Shown: one piece after another, positions 1-8,119 of the stretch
Numbering within the stretch: position 1 is the stretch's first letter
Layout: each line of letters begins with the position of its first letter
Assembly: GCA_022360815.1 (NCBI GenBank)
Contig: JAKSCC010000310.1
Span: 1 to 64,000 of the forward strand
Reading direction: 5' to 3'
DNA: 64,000 nt
Source: Desulfobacterales bacterium
GTDB taxonomy: Bacteria > Desulfobacterota > Desulfobacteria > Desulfobacterales > Desulfolunaceae
Translations under genes and position numbers: made by a program
Notes under the pieces: model-generated
Databases searched by the model: none
Told to the model about the DNA's origin: nothing
Seen by the model: only the letters and a program-made list of their open reading frames with translations

Positions 1-245
1 GCCTTTTGTTGGCTTCAGACTCGCTCCTTAAATTTTTAAAACGCGCCATGGGCTCGGCCCCCTTTCCAGTAAGGGTTGCCCTTTTTGCTTTAACCTGCAT
101 GCTTGTGTGTGCAGCTGGCCTTCACTGGGCCATTCCCATTGTACGGTTCGGACTTGGTCGCTTGAGCAACCTGGCTCTCTTTCCAGTACTGGCAACACTC
201 TTTCTGGTTATAGGGTGGGGGGCTGAAAAGAGACGCATGATTTAA
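1..245 (+). CDS. C-terminal end of a small membrane protein (5' partial)
   Basis: The reading frame is open to the left edge and stops at 243-245, so this is probably the tail of a gene that begins outside the window. A TTG at position 6 is the only in-window start and has no visible ribosome binding site. The readable 79 residues contain two hydrophobic stretches (about residues 22-43 and 55-70) joined by a short basic loop, with a basic C-terminus (EKRRM), which suggests an inner-membrane protein. I do not recognise the family. Confidence 0.4.
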   Translation, partial: LLLASDSLLKFLKRAMGSAPFPVRVALFALTCMLVCAAGLHWAIPIVRFGLGRLSNLALFPVLATLFLVIGWGAEKRRMI

Positions 246-259
246 CCAAAATTCAACAT

Positions 260-279
260 GGGCCAAACTCGTTTGGCCC
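260..279. other. Perfect inverted repeat, GGGCCAAA-ctcg-TTTGGCCC
   Basis: An 8-bp perfect stem with a 4-nt loop lies 15 nt after the stop of the preceding gene. No T-tract follows, so it is a weak terminator candidate or an operator-like palindrome. Its core CTCGTTTGG is repeated at about 316-324, still upstream of the aminotransferase start. Confidence 0.4.
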
Positions 280-402
280 CACGATGTCGTTGGCATCGAC
301 TTTCCATAAGGCCACTCGTTTGGTCTTAAAGATTCACCACGTGTTAGGGAGTGTAACGGTTTATACCGATATTTTATTTTGATGAAGGACAGACAAGAGA
401 TC

Positions 403-1701
403 ATGAGACGAAATATTGTGCATGTGGGCTCCGGTCAGCTCACGTATGAAATTCGAGAAATTGTGGAAGTGGCCAATGAACTGGCCGATCTGGGTGTGCC
501 TATCACCTGGGAAAATATCGGAGACCCCATTGCCAAGGGCGAAACCCTTCCCGCCTGGATCAAAGAGATTATTGCGGATCTTGTCACCGAAGATGAAAGC
601 TATGGTTATGTCGCAACCCGCGGTGTGGCCACCACCCAGCAATTTCTTGCAGACTGCGTCAACAAAAGAGGTGGCACGCAGATCACACGAAACGACATTG
701 TCTTTTTCAACGGCCTGGGCGATGCCGTGGCCAAAATATTTGGGTTTTTAAAACGCGAAGCCCGTGTTATTGGCCCATCTCCGGCTTATTCCACTCACTC
801 TTCAGCGGAAGCGGCCCACTCCGGGTACAACCACCTTACCTATGAACTCGACCCGGAAAATGGATGGCTACCCGATCTTGAAGATATCGAAAACAAGGTA
901 AAGTACAACGACGCCATTGCCGGTATTTTGATTATCAACCCGGACAACCCCACCGGAGCCGTCTATCCCCGTGAAGTTTTGGAAAAAATTGTTGACATTG
1001 CGCGACGCTACCGCATCTTTGTAATTTGTGATGAGATCTACTCTCACATCGTCTACGAGGATGATGCCACCGTCCATTTAAGTGAGGTGATTGGAGAAGT
1101 GCCGGGCATGGCCCTGCGTGGCATCTCCAAGGAATACCCCTGGCCAGGCGGACGCTGCGGCTGGATTGAAGTATTCAACCAGGACAGCTACCCCATGTTC
1201 AGACAATATATCCAGAGTATTGTCAACGCAAAGATGCTTGAAGTTTGCTCCACCAGCCTCCCTCAGCACTCTATCCCTCGCGTAATGGGAGATGATCGGT
1301 ATATGGGGCACTTGAAGGAGCGGCGAAATATGTTCAGCGCCCGGGCTGACGAAGCCTACGATGCCCTAAAAAATGTAAAAGGAATCTCTGTGATCAAGCC
1401 AAAGGGTGCCTTTTATATGTCGGTGCTTTTTGATGAAGGAAGTCTCAATGACCACCAGAGCCTTCCCATTGAGAATGAAACAGTTCGGCGAACCATCGAA
1501 AAGAAAGTGCAAGGGGTGCAGGTGGACAAACGATTTGTCTATTATCTTCTGGCTGCCACCGGTATCTGTGTGGTTCCTTTGACAGGATTCTGCTGCAATC
1601 GAAAAGGATTTCGTGTCACCCTGCTGGAGACCGATAACGAAAAAAGGGCGTGGACCTTTAAAACTATATCCCAAAGCATTGAGGCCTATCTGGCGTCATA
1701 A
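403..1701 (+). CDS. Pyridoxal-phosphate-dependent aminotransferase, class I/II
   Basis: Fold-type I aminotransferase that moves an amino group between an amino acid and a 2-oxo acid in the cytoplasm. The sequence shows the family landmarks in order: a Tyr-containing cofactor loop (SYGYVATRG), NPDNPTG for the substrate carboxylate, CDEIYSHIVY with the Asp that holds the pyridine nitrogen, and GISKEYPWPGGRCGW with the Schiff-base Lys. The C-terminal half carries the usual small domain. It most resembles alanine/aspartate-type enzymes, but the substrate cannot be read from sequence. I place the start at ATG 403 (MRRNIVHVG), where the family normally begins and where a purine-rich stretch precedes it; ATG 382 and TTG 379 are in frame but lack a ribosome binding site. 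It is followed by a strong terminator, so it is probably monocistronic. Confidence 0.85.
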   Translation: MRRNIVHVGSGQLTYEIREIVEVANELADLGVPITWENIGDPIAKGETLPAWIKEIIADLVTEDESYGYVATRGVATTQQFLADCVNKRGGTQITRNDIVFFNGLGDAVAKIFGFLKREARVIGPSPAYSTHSSAEAAHSGYNHLTYELDPENGWLPDLEDIENKVKYNDAIAGILIINPDNPTGAVYPREVLEKIVDIARRYRIFVICDEIYSHIVYEDDATVHLSEVIGEVPGMALRGISKEYPWPGGRCGWIEVFNQDSYPMFRQYIQSIVNAKMLEVCSTSLPQHSIPRVMGDDRYMGHLKERRNMFSARADEAYDALKNVKGISVIKPKGAFYMSVLFDEGSLNDHQSLPIENETVRRTIEKKVQGVQVDKRFVYYLLAATGICVVPLTGFCCNRKGFRVTLLETDNEKRAWTFKTISQSIEAYLAS

Positions 1702-1760
1702 TGCATTTGAAATGCAGCGCTTTACTTTTCGCAAACGCCCTTAAACGAAAAAAATAAAAA

Positions 1761-1799
1761 AGCCCAGATACTCTTAAAATGAGTGTCTGGGCTTTTTTT
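1761..1799. terminator. Rho-independent terminator after the aminotransferase
   Basis: A 13-bp stem (AGCCCAGATACTC with GAGTGTCTGGGCT, one mismatch at most) is followed by seven Ts on the plus strand and preceded by As, so it could work in both directions. It lies 60 nt after the aminotransferase stop. Confidence 0.85.
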
Positions 1800-1961
1800 A
1801 TTTCTGCGTGGACGAGCACACAAAAGCGAACAACGTTGATAGATCAGACGGACCAAACATCCCCATAAGGGAACATTATCTTATATAAAACGTTCATGTT
1901 ATCCACAAAGACCCCACCTTAATTATCTGATAACACAAGCCATATTTCAAATTATAATTCT

Positions 1962-1978
1962 TTGGCACGCCCCTTGAG
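1962..1978 (+). promoter_or_regulatory. Candidate sigma-54 promoter (imperfect -12 element)
   Basis: TTGGCACG at 1962-1969 is a near-ideal -24 element, followed at the right distance by TTGA at 1974-1977 instead of TTGC. It ends about 50 nt before the start of the small exported protein at 2028. The rest of 1800-2027 shows only AT-rich sequence, including a TATAAT at 1953-1958 without a convincing -35 box. Confidence 0.4.
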
Positions 1979-2027
1979 GGGTTTACCTCTTGAAGATCGT
2001 TAACCGCGACCCTCAGGAGGTGAATCC

Positions 2028-2447
2028 ATGAAAAAAATCGGGTATCTTTCCATTGTTCTAATTTTTTTTCTTGTTTGCATTTCGGGTTCGGCAAACGCCT
2101 ATGAAAATTCATGGAACAAAGAAACCACAGCCCGAGAGCTCTGCTTTCTCTTTACCCTGTACCAAGACTGGAAGCAGACACGTGTCATCGCTGCAAATCC
2201 AAACAGATTTAAAGAGACCAATCCTATTTTAGGAAAGCACCCCACCCGCAGTGAGGTGGATACCTATTTTACCGCTTGTGCCCTCGGCCATGCCATGATT
2301 GCCTATATGCTTCCTCCAAGGGCTTCTAAGATATGGCAGACCATGTGGATAGGTATTCAGTCTGATGTGATTGAGGGCAACAGCGAGGTTGGTGTCCGCG
2401 ACGTGGAAGTGATGGAGTATCACATTCAGTTTTCGATACCCTTTTAA
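2028..2447 (+). CDS. Small exported protein of unknown function
   Basis: A 139-residue protein with a clear Sec signal peptide: basic start (MKK), a hydrophobic core to about residue 20, and an AxA-like cleavage site (SANAYE). The mature part is about 115 residues. It contains the stretch KETNPILGKHPTRSEVDTYF, then a second moderately hydrophobic segment (TACALGHAMIAYMLP), and ends in aromatic residues (HIQFSIPF). I do not recognise a named family; the length and ETNPILG-type motif resemble scattered bacterial hypothetical proteins. The start is firm: AGGAGGTG lies 8 nt upstream of ATG. The terminal alternating pattern could be a beta strand facing the periplasm. The gene converges on the PilZ gene, leaving only 5 nt between the stops. 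Confidence 0.7.
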   Translation: MKKIGYLSIVLIFFLVCISGSANAYENSWNKETTARELCFLFTLYQDWKQTRVIAANPNRFKETNPILGKHPTRSEVDTYFTACALGHAMIAYMLPPRASKIWQTMWIGIQSDVIEGNSEVGVRDVEVMEYHIQFSIPF

Positions 2448-2452
2448 TCTTG

Positions 2453-2920
2453 TTAGGAAAACATCAGATACTGACCAATCTTGTCGTACTTTTTGATCTC
2501 CATAAATTCTAGGCCCAAGAGTGGGCCGTTGATGCTTCGAATAACCGCTTCTTTGCTAACAAAAGAGCGGTCATTATCATCGAGGTTGAACTCCACCTGA
2601 ACAACATCCTCCAAAGCAAAAGGAAAGGATGTGTTGATCTTGATACGACACCCCGATTGGGAAAGGTCTTTGACGGCCATAATATACTTACGATCTCCTG
2701 CGGAGGAGTATATTACACCCGAAAGATCCAATGTTTTTCTGAAATATTTTCGGCGTTCAATAAACACAGGAAACACATGCCCGCATTTGCAAGTACACTT
2801 GATTTTGATACGGGCTTTGGCGGTCAAAATCCTGCTGATATCTGAGGTTCTGGATCGTTCACATTTGGGGCATACAAACGTGGCCGATGTGCTGTCACCA
2901 AGAAATATTTTTTCTGTCAT
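2453..2920 (-). CDS. PilZ-domain protein with N-terminal zinc-ribbon-like Cys pairs
   Basis: Last gene of the long minus-strand signalling unit, just after the GspE-type ATPase. An N-terminal region has CPKC and a CKCG pair, arranged as a probable zinc ribbon. The C-terminal region has the PilZ signature for cyclic di-GMP binding: ERRKYFRK (RxxxR-type) followed by DLSQSGCRI (D/NxSxxG). The product is therefore probably a c-di-GMP-responsive partner of the neighbouring motor. I start it at ATG 2920 (MTEKIF), preceded by AAAGG; a TTG at 2965 directly abuts the gspE stop and has no ribosome binding site. With this start the protein has 155 residues. PilZ beside a PilB/GspE-type ATPase suggests that c-di-GMP tunes secretion or pilus extension. 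Confidence 0.8.
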   Translation of the reverse strand: MTEKIFLGDSTSATFVCPKCERSRTSDISRILTAKARIKIKCTCKCGHVFPVFIERRKYFRKTLDLSGVIYSSAGDRKYIMAVKDLSQSGCRIKINTSFPFALEDVVQVEFNLDDNDRSFVSKEAVIRSINGPLLGLEFMEIKKYDKIGQYLMFS

Positions 2921-2965
2921 GGCGTTTGCCTTTATGAGATGTAAAAAAGATTCCTGAAACAACAA

Positions 2966-5344
2966 TCAACTGACACAAACACGACAAATTTCAGAAAAAT
3001 CTGTAGCCCCTTCCATGGCTTTAAGAAGACCATCCTGAACCAACGTGGTCATCCCCTCTTCTGCCGATACTTTGAAAAGCTCTTGGGTATCGGCAGCCCG
3101 TTTGATCATCTTCTTTATATTTTTGGAACCATACATCAGCTCATGAATGGCCAGTCGCCCCTTGTATCCAGAACCGGAACAGGCCGGACACCCCACCGGC
3201 TTAAAAAGCTGAAAGTCGGAAGAGTACGTAATACCTGTCTTTTCGAATGCCTCTTTCCCATAAAGTTGAACGATATCATTAAACTCATCTTTGGATGGAT
3301 GGTACTCTTCACGGCAATTCGTACAGAGGCGACGCACCAACCTCTGAGCAAGGACACCCTGAAAGGCATCGGAAAAGTTCAAAGGGTTAAGCCCCATATC
3401 CAAAAGTCGTGTGACGGTTTCCGGGGCACTGTTGGTATGCAGGGTGGAAAGGACCAGGTGACCGGTTAAAGAGGCTTCAATACCTATGGCTGCTGTCTCA
3501 GTGTCTCGCATCTCGCCAATCATAATGACATCGGGGTCGGCACGCAGAAAAGCGCGCATAACACGGGGAAAGTCGAGCCCAATCTTGGGCTTGCACTCCA
3601 CCTGGCGCAGGCCGTGCTGTGTGATCTCCACAGGATCTTCGGCTGTCCATATTTTAATTCCCGGCTTGTTGATGTGTCCCATGGCCGCATGAAGCGTCGT
3701 GGTTTTACCTGAGCCGGTGGGGCCCACGCAAAGAATCAAGCCATAAGGCTGGGTGATGATTTTTTGGAGTACTTCAAGGTTTCTCTCGGTCAGCCCCATC
3801 TGATCAATTTTCATGGCTCCCGAATCGGCCAGAATACGAAGCACGGCATCTTCGTAGCCACCTGCCGTCGGAAGGGTTGCCAATCGCAATTCAAAAGCCT
3901 TAACCCCTTTTCGTTTAAACTTAATTTTGCCGTCTTGGGGAAGACGTCTCTCGGCAATATCCAAATGGCTCATGATTTTAAGCCGGGAGGTGATTCCCAT
4001 TGCATTTGAGATGGGAACCTTGAGCACATCCTGGCACACACCGTCAATGCGGTATCGAACAGCCACTTTCTTAATATTTGGAGCCGGTTCAATGTGGATA
4101 TCCGAGGCACCCTTCCGGTAGGCGGTAATAATAATTTGGTCCACCATTTTAACGATTTGACTGGAAGACTCCGAAAGGTCAAGATCTACTTCCGTCTCAT
4201 CTTGAGAATCATCCTCCTCTTCAAACTCCACATCAAGCATCATGTTGAAATCATCACTATCCTCTTCCACGTCTAATGTTTCTTGTCTGTCTGAATCGTA
4301 GAAGAATTTAATAAGACTGATGATCTCTTCACGTATCCCTACGGAGTAGCGGATATGCTTGGCATTAAGAAGTGTGTAGATGTGGTCGGTTTTTTCGAGG
4401 TTTTTAGGATCATCTATTAAAACCTCCACCATGCCTTCGGTAAGATCCCACGAAAGAGGCACCCAACTGTTCTGGATGAGAAAACTTTTTTTCAGTTTTC
4501 CCAAAAGCTCCACCGGAATTTCAATATCTGTACTGTACTCCACAAAGGGGCAGTCATAAAAATAAGAGAGGGATTTTCCAATCTCTTCTTTATTGACGTA
4601 CATATCCTCCATGAGAATCGCTTCACAGCTTTTTCCCGTTTTTCTAGCCATCGTCATGGCATTTTGAAGCTGAGTGGGATTGATAACTTCTGTATCAATA
4701 AGATACCCGTAGCGTGAGTCATAGCCCCGCGCCCCTTTGATTCCATCGATCTGAGCCTGAAGGCCTTTGTAGTTGGGATCAAGGGACTCAACATCTTCAT
4801 AAAATTCCAAAGCTGCATCAGCTTTTTCAAGCTTTTCCATCTCAAGACCAAATCGAAAGAGAAGCTCTGTGGCGGCATCCTGGGAGACATTGGTCTTTTC
4901 GATCAGATCAAGCACCTTTTGATGAATGCGCGATGAGGCGTGTAGCTGAAGCAGGCTTTCGGTAAGAAGCGGAACCAGTTTCGATGTGGAGTAGCTGGTT
5001 CCTAATAGTTTAAGAAGCTCATCTAAAGCCTCCTGATAAAGCCCCAATTCTTTGTAAGACCTTGCACTCTCAAGCACCTCTGCGCCATCTTCATCTTCAG
5101 ACCAAGTTTTTTTAATGGCGTCTAACTCTTGGGAGGAAAGCTCCATGACCTCTTCATCATCATCGAGTTCTGCTGCTTTGCCGCGCAACTCATCCAGTTC
5201 TGTCTGAATCAGTTCACTCACTTCATCATCGAGGTCACTGTACGTTTCTACGATGGCAGTATACACAGCAATGGACTCACCGTAGAGCCCGTGCTTTTTA
5301 TAGGCTTTGGCTGTATCTATCTTTGATTTAAGCTGGTTATCCAA
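2966..5344 (-). CDS. GspE/PilB-family secretion or pilus ATPase with TPR-like and MshEN domains
   Basis: Hexameric motor ATPase of the type II secretion/type IV pilus superfamily, acting at the inner membrane. Residues 1-200 are helical and TPR-like, with two similar units (YKKHGLYGESI and YKELGLYQEAL). Residues 205-350 look like an MshEN domain, a known c-di-GMP-binding module. Residues 350-392 are a very acidic linker. The motor domain has Walker A GPTGSGKT at 541-548, Walker B DVIMIGEMRD at 604-613, the His-box region TGHLVLSTLHTN, and four zinc-ligand cysteines at 674, 677, 719 and 722. The protein is longer than ordinary GspE/PilB (500-570 residues) because of the N-terminal part. Translation starts at TTG 5344, supported by GGAGGG 8 nt upstream. 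No pilin, PilC or PilT gene lies beside it. Confidence 0.9.
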   Translation of the reverse strand: MDNQLKSKIDTAKAYKKHGLYGESIAVYTAIVETYSDLDDEVSELIQTELDELRGKAAELDDDEEVMELSSQELDAIKKTWSEDEDGAEVLESARSYKELGLYQEALDELLKLLGTSYSTSKLVPLLTESLLQLHASSRIHQKVLDLIEKTNVSQDAATELLFRFGLEMEKLEKADAALEFYEDVESLDPNYKGLQAQIDGIKGARGYDSRYGYLIDTEVINPTQLQNAMTMARKTGKSCEAILMEDMYVNKEEIGKSLSYFYDCPFVEYSTDIEIPVELLGKLKKSFLIQNSWVPLSWDLTEGMVEVLIDDPKNLEKTDHIYTLLNAKHIRYSVGIREEIISLIKFFYDSDRQETLDVEEDSDDFNMMLDVEFEEEDDSQDETEVDLDLSESSSQIVKMVDQIIITAYRKGASDIHIEPAPNIKKVAVRYRIDGVCQDVLKVPISNAMGITSRLKIMSHLDIAERRLPQDGKIKFKRKGVKAFELRLATLPTAGGYEDAVLRILADSGAMKIDQMGLTERNLEVLQKIITQPYGLILCVGPTGSGKTTTLHAAMGHINKPGIKIWTAEDPVEITQHGLRQVECKPKIGLDFPRVMRAFLRADPDVIMIGEMRDTETAAIGIEASLTGHLVLSTLHTNSAPETVTRLLDMGLNPLNFSDAFQGVLAQRLVRRLCTNCREEYHPSKDEFNDIVQLYGKEAFEKTGITYSSDFQLFKPVGCPACSGSGYKGRLAIHELMYGSKNIKKMIKRAADTQELFKVSAEEGMTTLVQDGLLKAMEGATDFSEICRVCVS

Positions 5345-5452
5345 ATTGACCCTCCGGATACATCTAACCTTAACAACGAATTTATACGATAGACAATTTA
5401 CCCCTGGTTCCGGGAACAGTAATGCTGAATTCAGGTGTGGGGGGCGGGAAAA

Positions 5453-5833
5453 CTACATCTTGAAGAATCGACCAAGCCCTCGAGATTTTTGAGATTTTTC
5501 AATCTCATTGGCAATGAGGTCACAGGTCATTTTAACCATGGAGACTACACATCCTGGAGCCATAAGCACCAGAACAAGCCCCACAGCTGTTTTTCGAAAA
5601 TAAACGGTCACGGCATCGTAGAGTATCTCTCCATCAGTCCCATCGCCACAAAGAGGGGCCAGGCTCTCCCAAGTCATTTTTTCTGAGAGAAAGGAGACAA
5701 CCTCACGTTCATCAGCAAATGCTTCCTCTTTTCCAGAAGCCATCTGTGAGTAAAGGGGCTTTCGATTATCCGACAGGTGAAAAACCCCATGAACCCCCTG
5801 AATAGTAAACAACTCATCAAAGTGTGCGCTCAT
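5453..5833 (-). CDS. Roadblock/LC7-like small protein
   Basis: A 126-residue protein with the alternating strand and helix pattern of the roadblock/LC7 fold (initial helix HFDELFTIQGVHGVFHL, a central acidic helix, then VTVYFRKTAVGLVLVLM as a hairpin and a long final helix). Members of this fold act as partners or GTPase-activating proteins for MglA-type GTPases. The assignment is by fold pattern and context, not by a strong motif. It lies between the DUF4388 response regulator and the GspE-type ATPase, 108 nt upstream of the latter. I choose ATG 5833; a GTG at 5839 is also possible. Confidence 0.55.
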   Translation of the reverse strand: MSAHFDELFTIQGVHGVFHLSDNRKPLYSQMASGKEEAFADEREVVSFLSEKMTWESLAPLCGDGTDGEILYDAVTVYFRKTAVGLVLVLMAPGCVVSMVKMTCDLIANEIEKSQKSRGLGRFFKM

Positions 5834-5867
5834 AGTCACTCGAATACGATAAAGTATGATGTCATAT

Positions 5868-6899
5868 TTAAAAGTCCAAAACGGTTTCTACAAGGACGTC
5901 CCGTGTTACCTTTTGAGATGCTTGCAGATAAAGAGGAGGATCGGAAGCCATAACAAGGACCCTATCTCCACTGCTTTGATCACTGATAAGAGCTTTAAGT
6001 GGGCCTGCACCCACAATATTTCCAAACATCTGAAGGGAAGAGAGCATTTCGGTCAGACCGGTCTCTTCCCGTGCATCGATAATGGCATCGGCACTACCAC
6101 AAAAATTGATCACAAGTCGCTTGAGTCGAGTCAAATCGTCAAGCGAAGAGCGCGGCTCAGCATCTTTATGCTGACTCTGAATCGACGCGGCCTCTTTCTC
6201 ACAGGGAACATCGGTTTCTCCATCTTCATCCTTAAGGCGCATGGCATCAAGTAAAATCGCTTGAAGCTCCCCTTGTATCCCTTTGCGGGTAAGGACACAG
6301 GCATTTTCAATGAGAAGGGTCACACGTTCCCAGGAGAGAATACGATATGCTGCTCGACTGCCATTTTTTGCACCGATTCGAGCATTAAGAATATCGCCGT
6401 CCCTAAAAAAAAGAACACCACTCTCTTGTGTTGCCTCATTAAACACTCGAATGGTGCACGTTTTTGACTCCATTTCGATGAGTTGCAGAAACATTTCCAA
6501 TGAAGCGTTCTTTAGGGTTCCACCACCAGATTGCGCAGCAAAAAGCTGATCCATGGTCTCCTTCAGCTTTTCAACAACCAGCGGCTTGGTGAAATAGGCT
6601 GAAGCCCCATACCGCATCACGGCTTCCCGAGTTTTAGGTTTGTCGTAACCCGTAGCGACAATGGCAGGAACATCCGGAAAAAATTTCCGAATCTTTGCCA
6701 AGAGAGCATAGCCATCCACCTGCGGCATTTGAAGATCGGTTACAACCATGGCTATGGGATTATTTTTTAAATACTCAATGGCTTTGGACCCATCGTTGCA
6801 TGTCAGAATGGCATAATTGTCCTGACGTCGCGAAAAAAGTTTGTGTAGCAGGTTTAAAAAAGGCTGATTGTCATCAACAACAAGAATTTGTCTGACCAT
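5868..6899 (-). CDS. Response regulator with DUF4388 (PATAN-type) output domain
   Basis: Residues 1-120 form a receiver domain: acidic pair VVDD (9-10), phospho-acceptor Asp at 55 in VVTDLQMP, and Lys at about 105 in YFTKPL. Residues 127-225 form a DUF4388 domain, recognised by the start SLEMFLQLIEMESKTCTIRVFN and the strand LFFRDGDILNARIGAKNG. The remaining 110 residues end in a roadblock-like region (LTRLKRLVINFCGSADAIIDAREETGLTEML). There is no DNA-binding domain, so the output is probably protein-protein contact. Homologous architectures occur in deltaproteobacterial gliding and pilus signalling. No histidine kinase lies nearby, so the phosphodonor is unknown. An AAGGTGGGG sequence upstream supports ATG 6899. 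Confidence 0.85.
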   Translation of the reverse strand: MVRQILVVDDNQPFLNLLHKLFSRRQDNYAILTCNDGSKAIEYLKNNPIAMVVTDLQMPQVDGYALLAKIRKFFPDVPAIVATGYDKPKTREAVMRYGASAYFTKPLVVEKLKETMDQLFAAQSGGGTLKNASLEMFLQLIEMESKTCTIRVFNEATQESGVLFFRDGDILNARIGAKNGSRAAYRILSWERVTLLIENACVLTRKGIQGELQAILLDAMRLKDEDGETDVPCEKEAASIQSQHKDAEPRSSLDDLTRLKRLVINFCGSADAIIDAREETGLTEMLSSLQMFGNIVGAGPLKALISDQSSGDRVLVMASDPPLYLQASQKVTRDVLVETVLDF

Positions 6900-7031
6900 G
6901 GAATTATTGCCCCACCTTCATTCATTGCATGGTTGACGTCTAAGCAGAAATCAACAGAGGAGTCCCTGAAATTAAAAAAGTGCTTTACCCTTCTTTATCT
7001 GAAACAGCCCGACAGGAAAAGAACTCCTTTA

Positions 7032-8063
7032 TCAAATAATCGCTTTAAAAAGATCTATCTCATGGTGGTACGTCTGTCTCCACCCCTTTAAGCTCTGTTG
7101 AAATTCCATTCCAATCCCTTTTTCCAAAGAGAGTTCCCTAAGGCATTCGGTAACAGCAGACACAACGCACTCCAAGGAATCTGAACCCGTGTACGTGATG
7201 CTGCCGTCCTGATAATAGAACTCGCTGGTAAACGGATCCAAAAAATCATATTCCCCGACTTTCTCAAGGAATTTTCGTTTCAACGCTGTATCAAAAGGAT
7301 CCTTCTGATCACGGTGCTTGCGATATGTGGATTCAAAAACACGAAGCAGGGCTTCAAGCATTTCAATAGGGTTTGCCTGGGGGGTATGTTCATCCTTGTT
7401 AGGGACTAAATCCTGGGGGGCTAAAAGAAGAGTATCGTCCAGCTGACCCATATCCATCTGCACACGCTTAATTGCAATACGGGTCCGCGCGTTTTTTGCA
7501 TTGGCGATAATTTGAGCCAATTCGTGGTCTGGGTCCCTTAAAATACCTCTGGTTTTACCAAGGACAGCGCCTGCAATTTCACCCACAATCACATGAAGCT
7601 GATCGACTCGACCATGGCCGTTGAGCACCTCAATGAGACCGGTAAACTTGTCTTGCGTAATTTTTTTAAGAAGCGCCTCCATGTTAATCGTTGAAGAAGT
7701 CAAGTTGCTATGAACAAGAGCTGCTTCATTGAGGTTGGCCCAGTAGTAAAGGGTCTCACTGGCAATTTCATAGACCGAAATGGTCTGTCCACCTTCTTCG
7801 GCCGATGCAATAAGGGCAGTCAAGGCCGCCTGACGTTTAAGAGGCTCTCCATCTTTGCATATCCATGCATTAACCAGATGATTATTATGAAAAAAAACAG
7901 CACCCTCAAAAGAGGTGGCACGCATATAAACACACCCGGCAGGAAGAGAACTCCGAAAATGGTCAATAAATGGACGTATTTTAATATAGCTTGTATGGAG
8001 GCTGCTTACAACCGGGGTTTCCCTTGGAATAACAATCATATCTGGCTCTTGAAAATAAATCAT
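7032..8063 (-). CDS. DUF4388-like signalling protein (no receiver domain)
   Basis: A 343-residue cytoplasmic protein without a signal peptide or membrane segment. Two regions resemble DUF4388 units: residues 30-110, with the strand pair GCVYMRATSFEGAVFFHNNHLVNAWI, and residues 125-200, with INMEALLKKITQDKFTGLIE followed by QLHVIVGEIAGAVLGK. The C-terminal 120 residues are helical, then end in a mixed segment (ITYTGSDSLECVVSAVTECL) that could be a further alpha/beta unit. It lies between the HAMP sensor and the DUF4388 response regulator in the same direction, and probably belongs to the same complex. The family assignment is by pattern and is moderate. AGG 6-8 nt upstream supports ATG 8063. 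Confidence 0.55.
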   Translation of the reverse strand: MIYFQEPDMIVIPRETPVVSSLHTSYIKIRPFIDHFRSSLPAGCVYMRATSFEGAVFFHNNHLVNAWICKDGEPLKRQAALTALIASAEEGGQTISVYEIASETLYYWANLNEAALVHSNLTSSTINMEALLKKITQDKFTGLIEVLNGHGRVDQLHVIVGEIAGAVLGKTRGILRDPDHELAQIIANAKNARTRIAIKRVQMDMGQLDDTLLLAPQDLVPNKDEHTPQANPIEMLEALLRVFESTYRKHRDQKDPFDTALKRKFLEKVGEYDFLDPFTSEFYYQDGSITYTGSDSLECVVSAVTECLRELSLEKGIGMEFQQSLKGWRQTYHHEIDLFKAII

Positions 8064-8119
8064 GCTTACCTACCACCCTTTTGATATCGGTGGCGGGCGA
8101 CCTTTGGCCGGTCTGTGTC

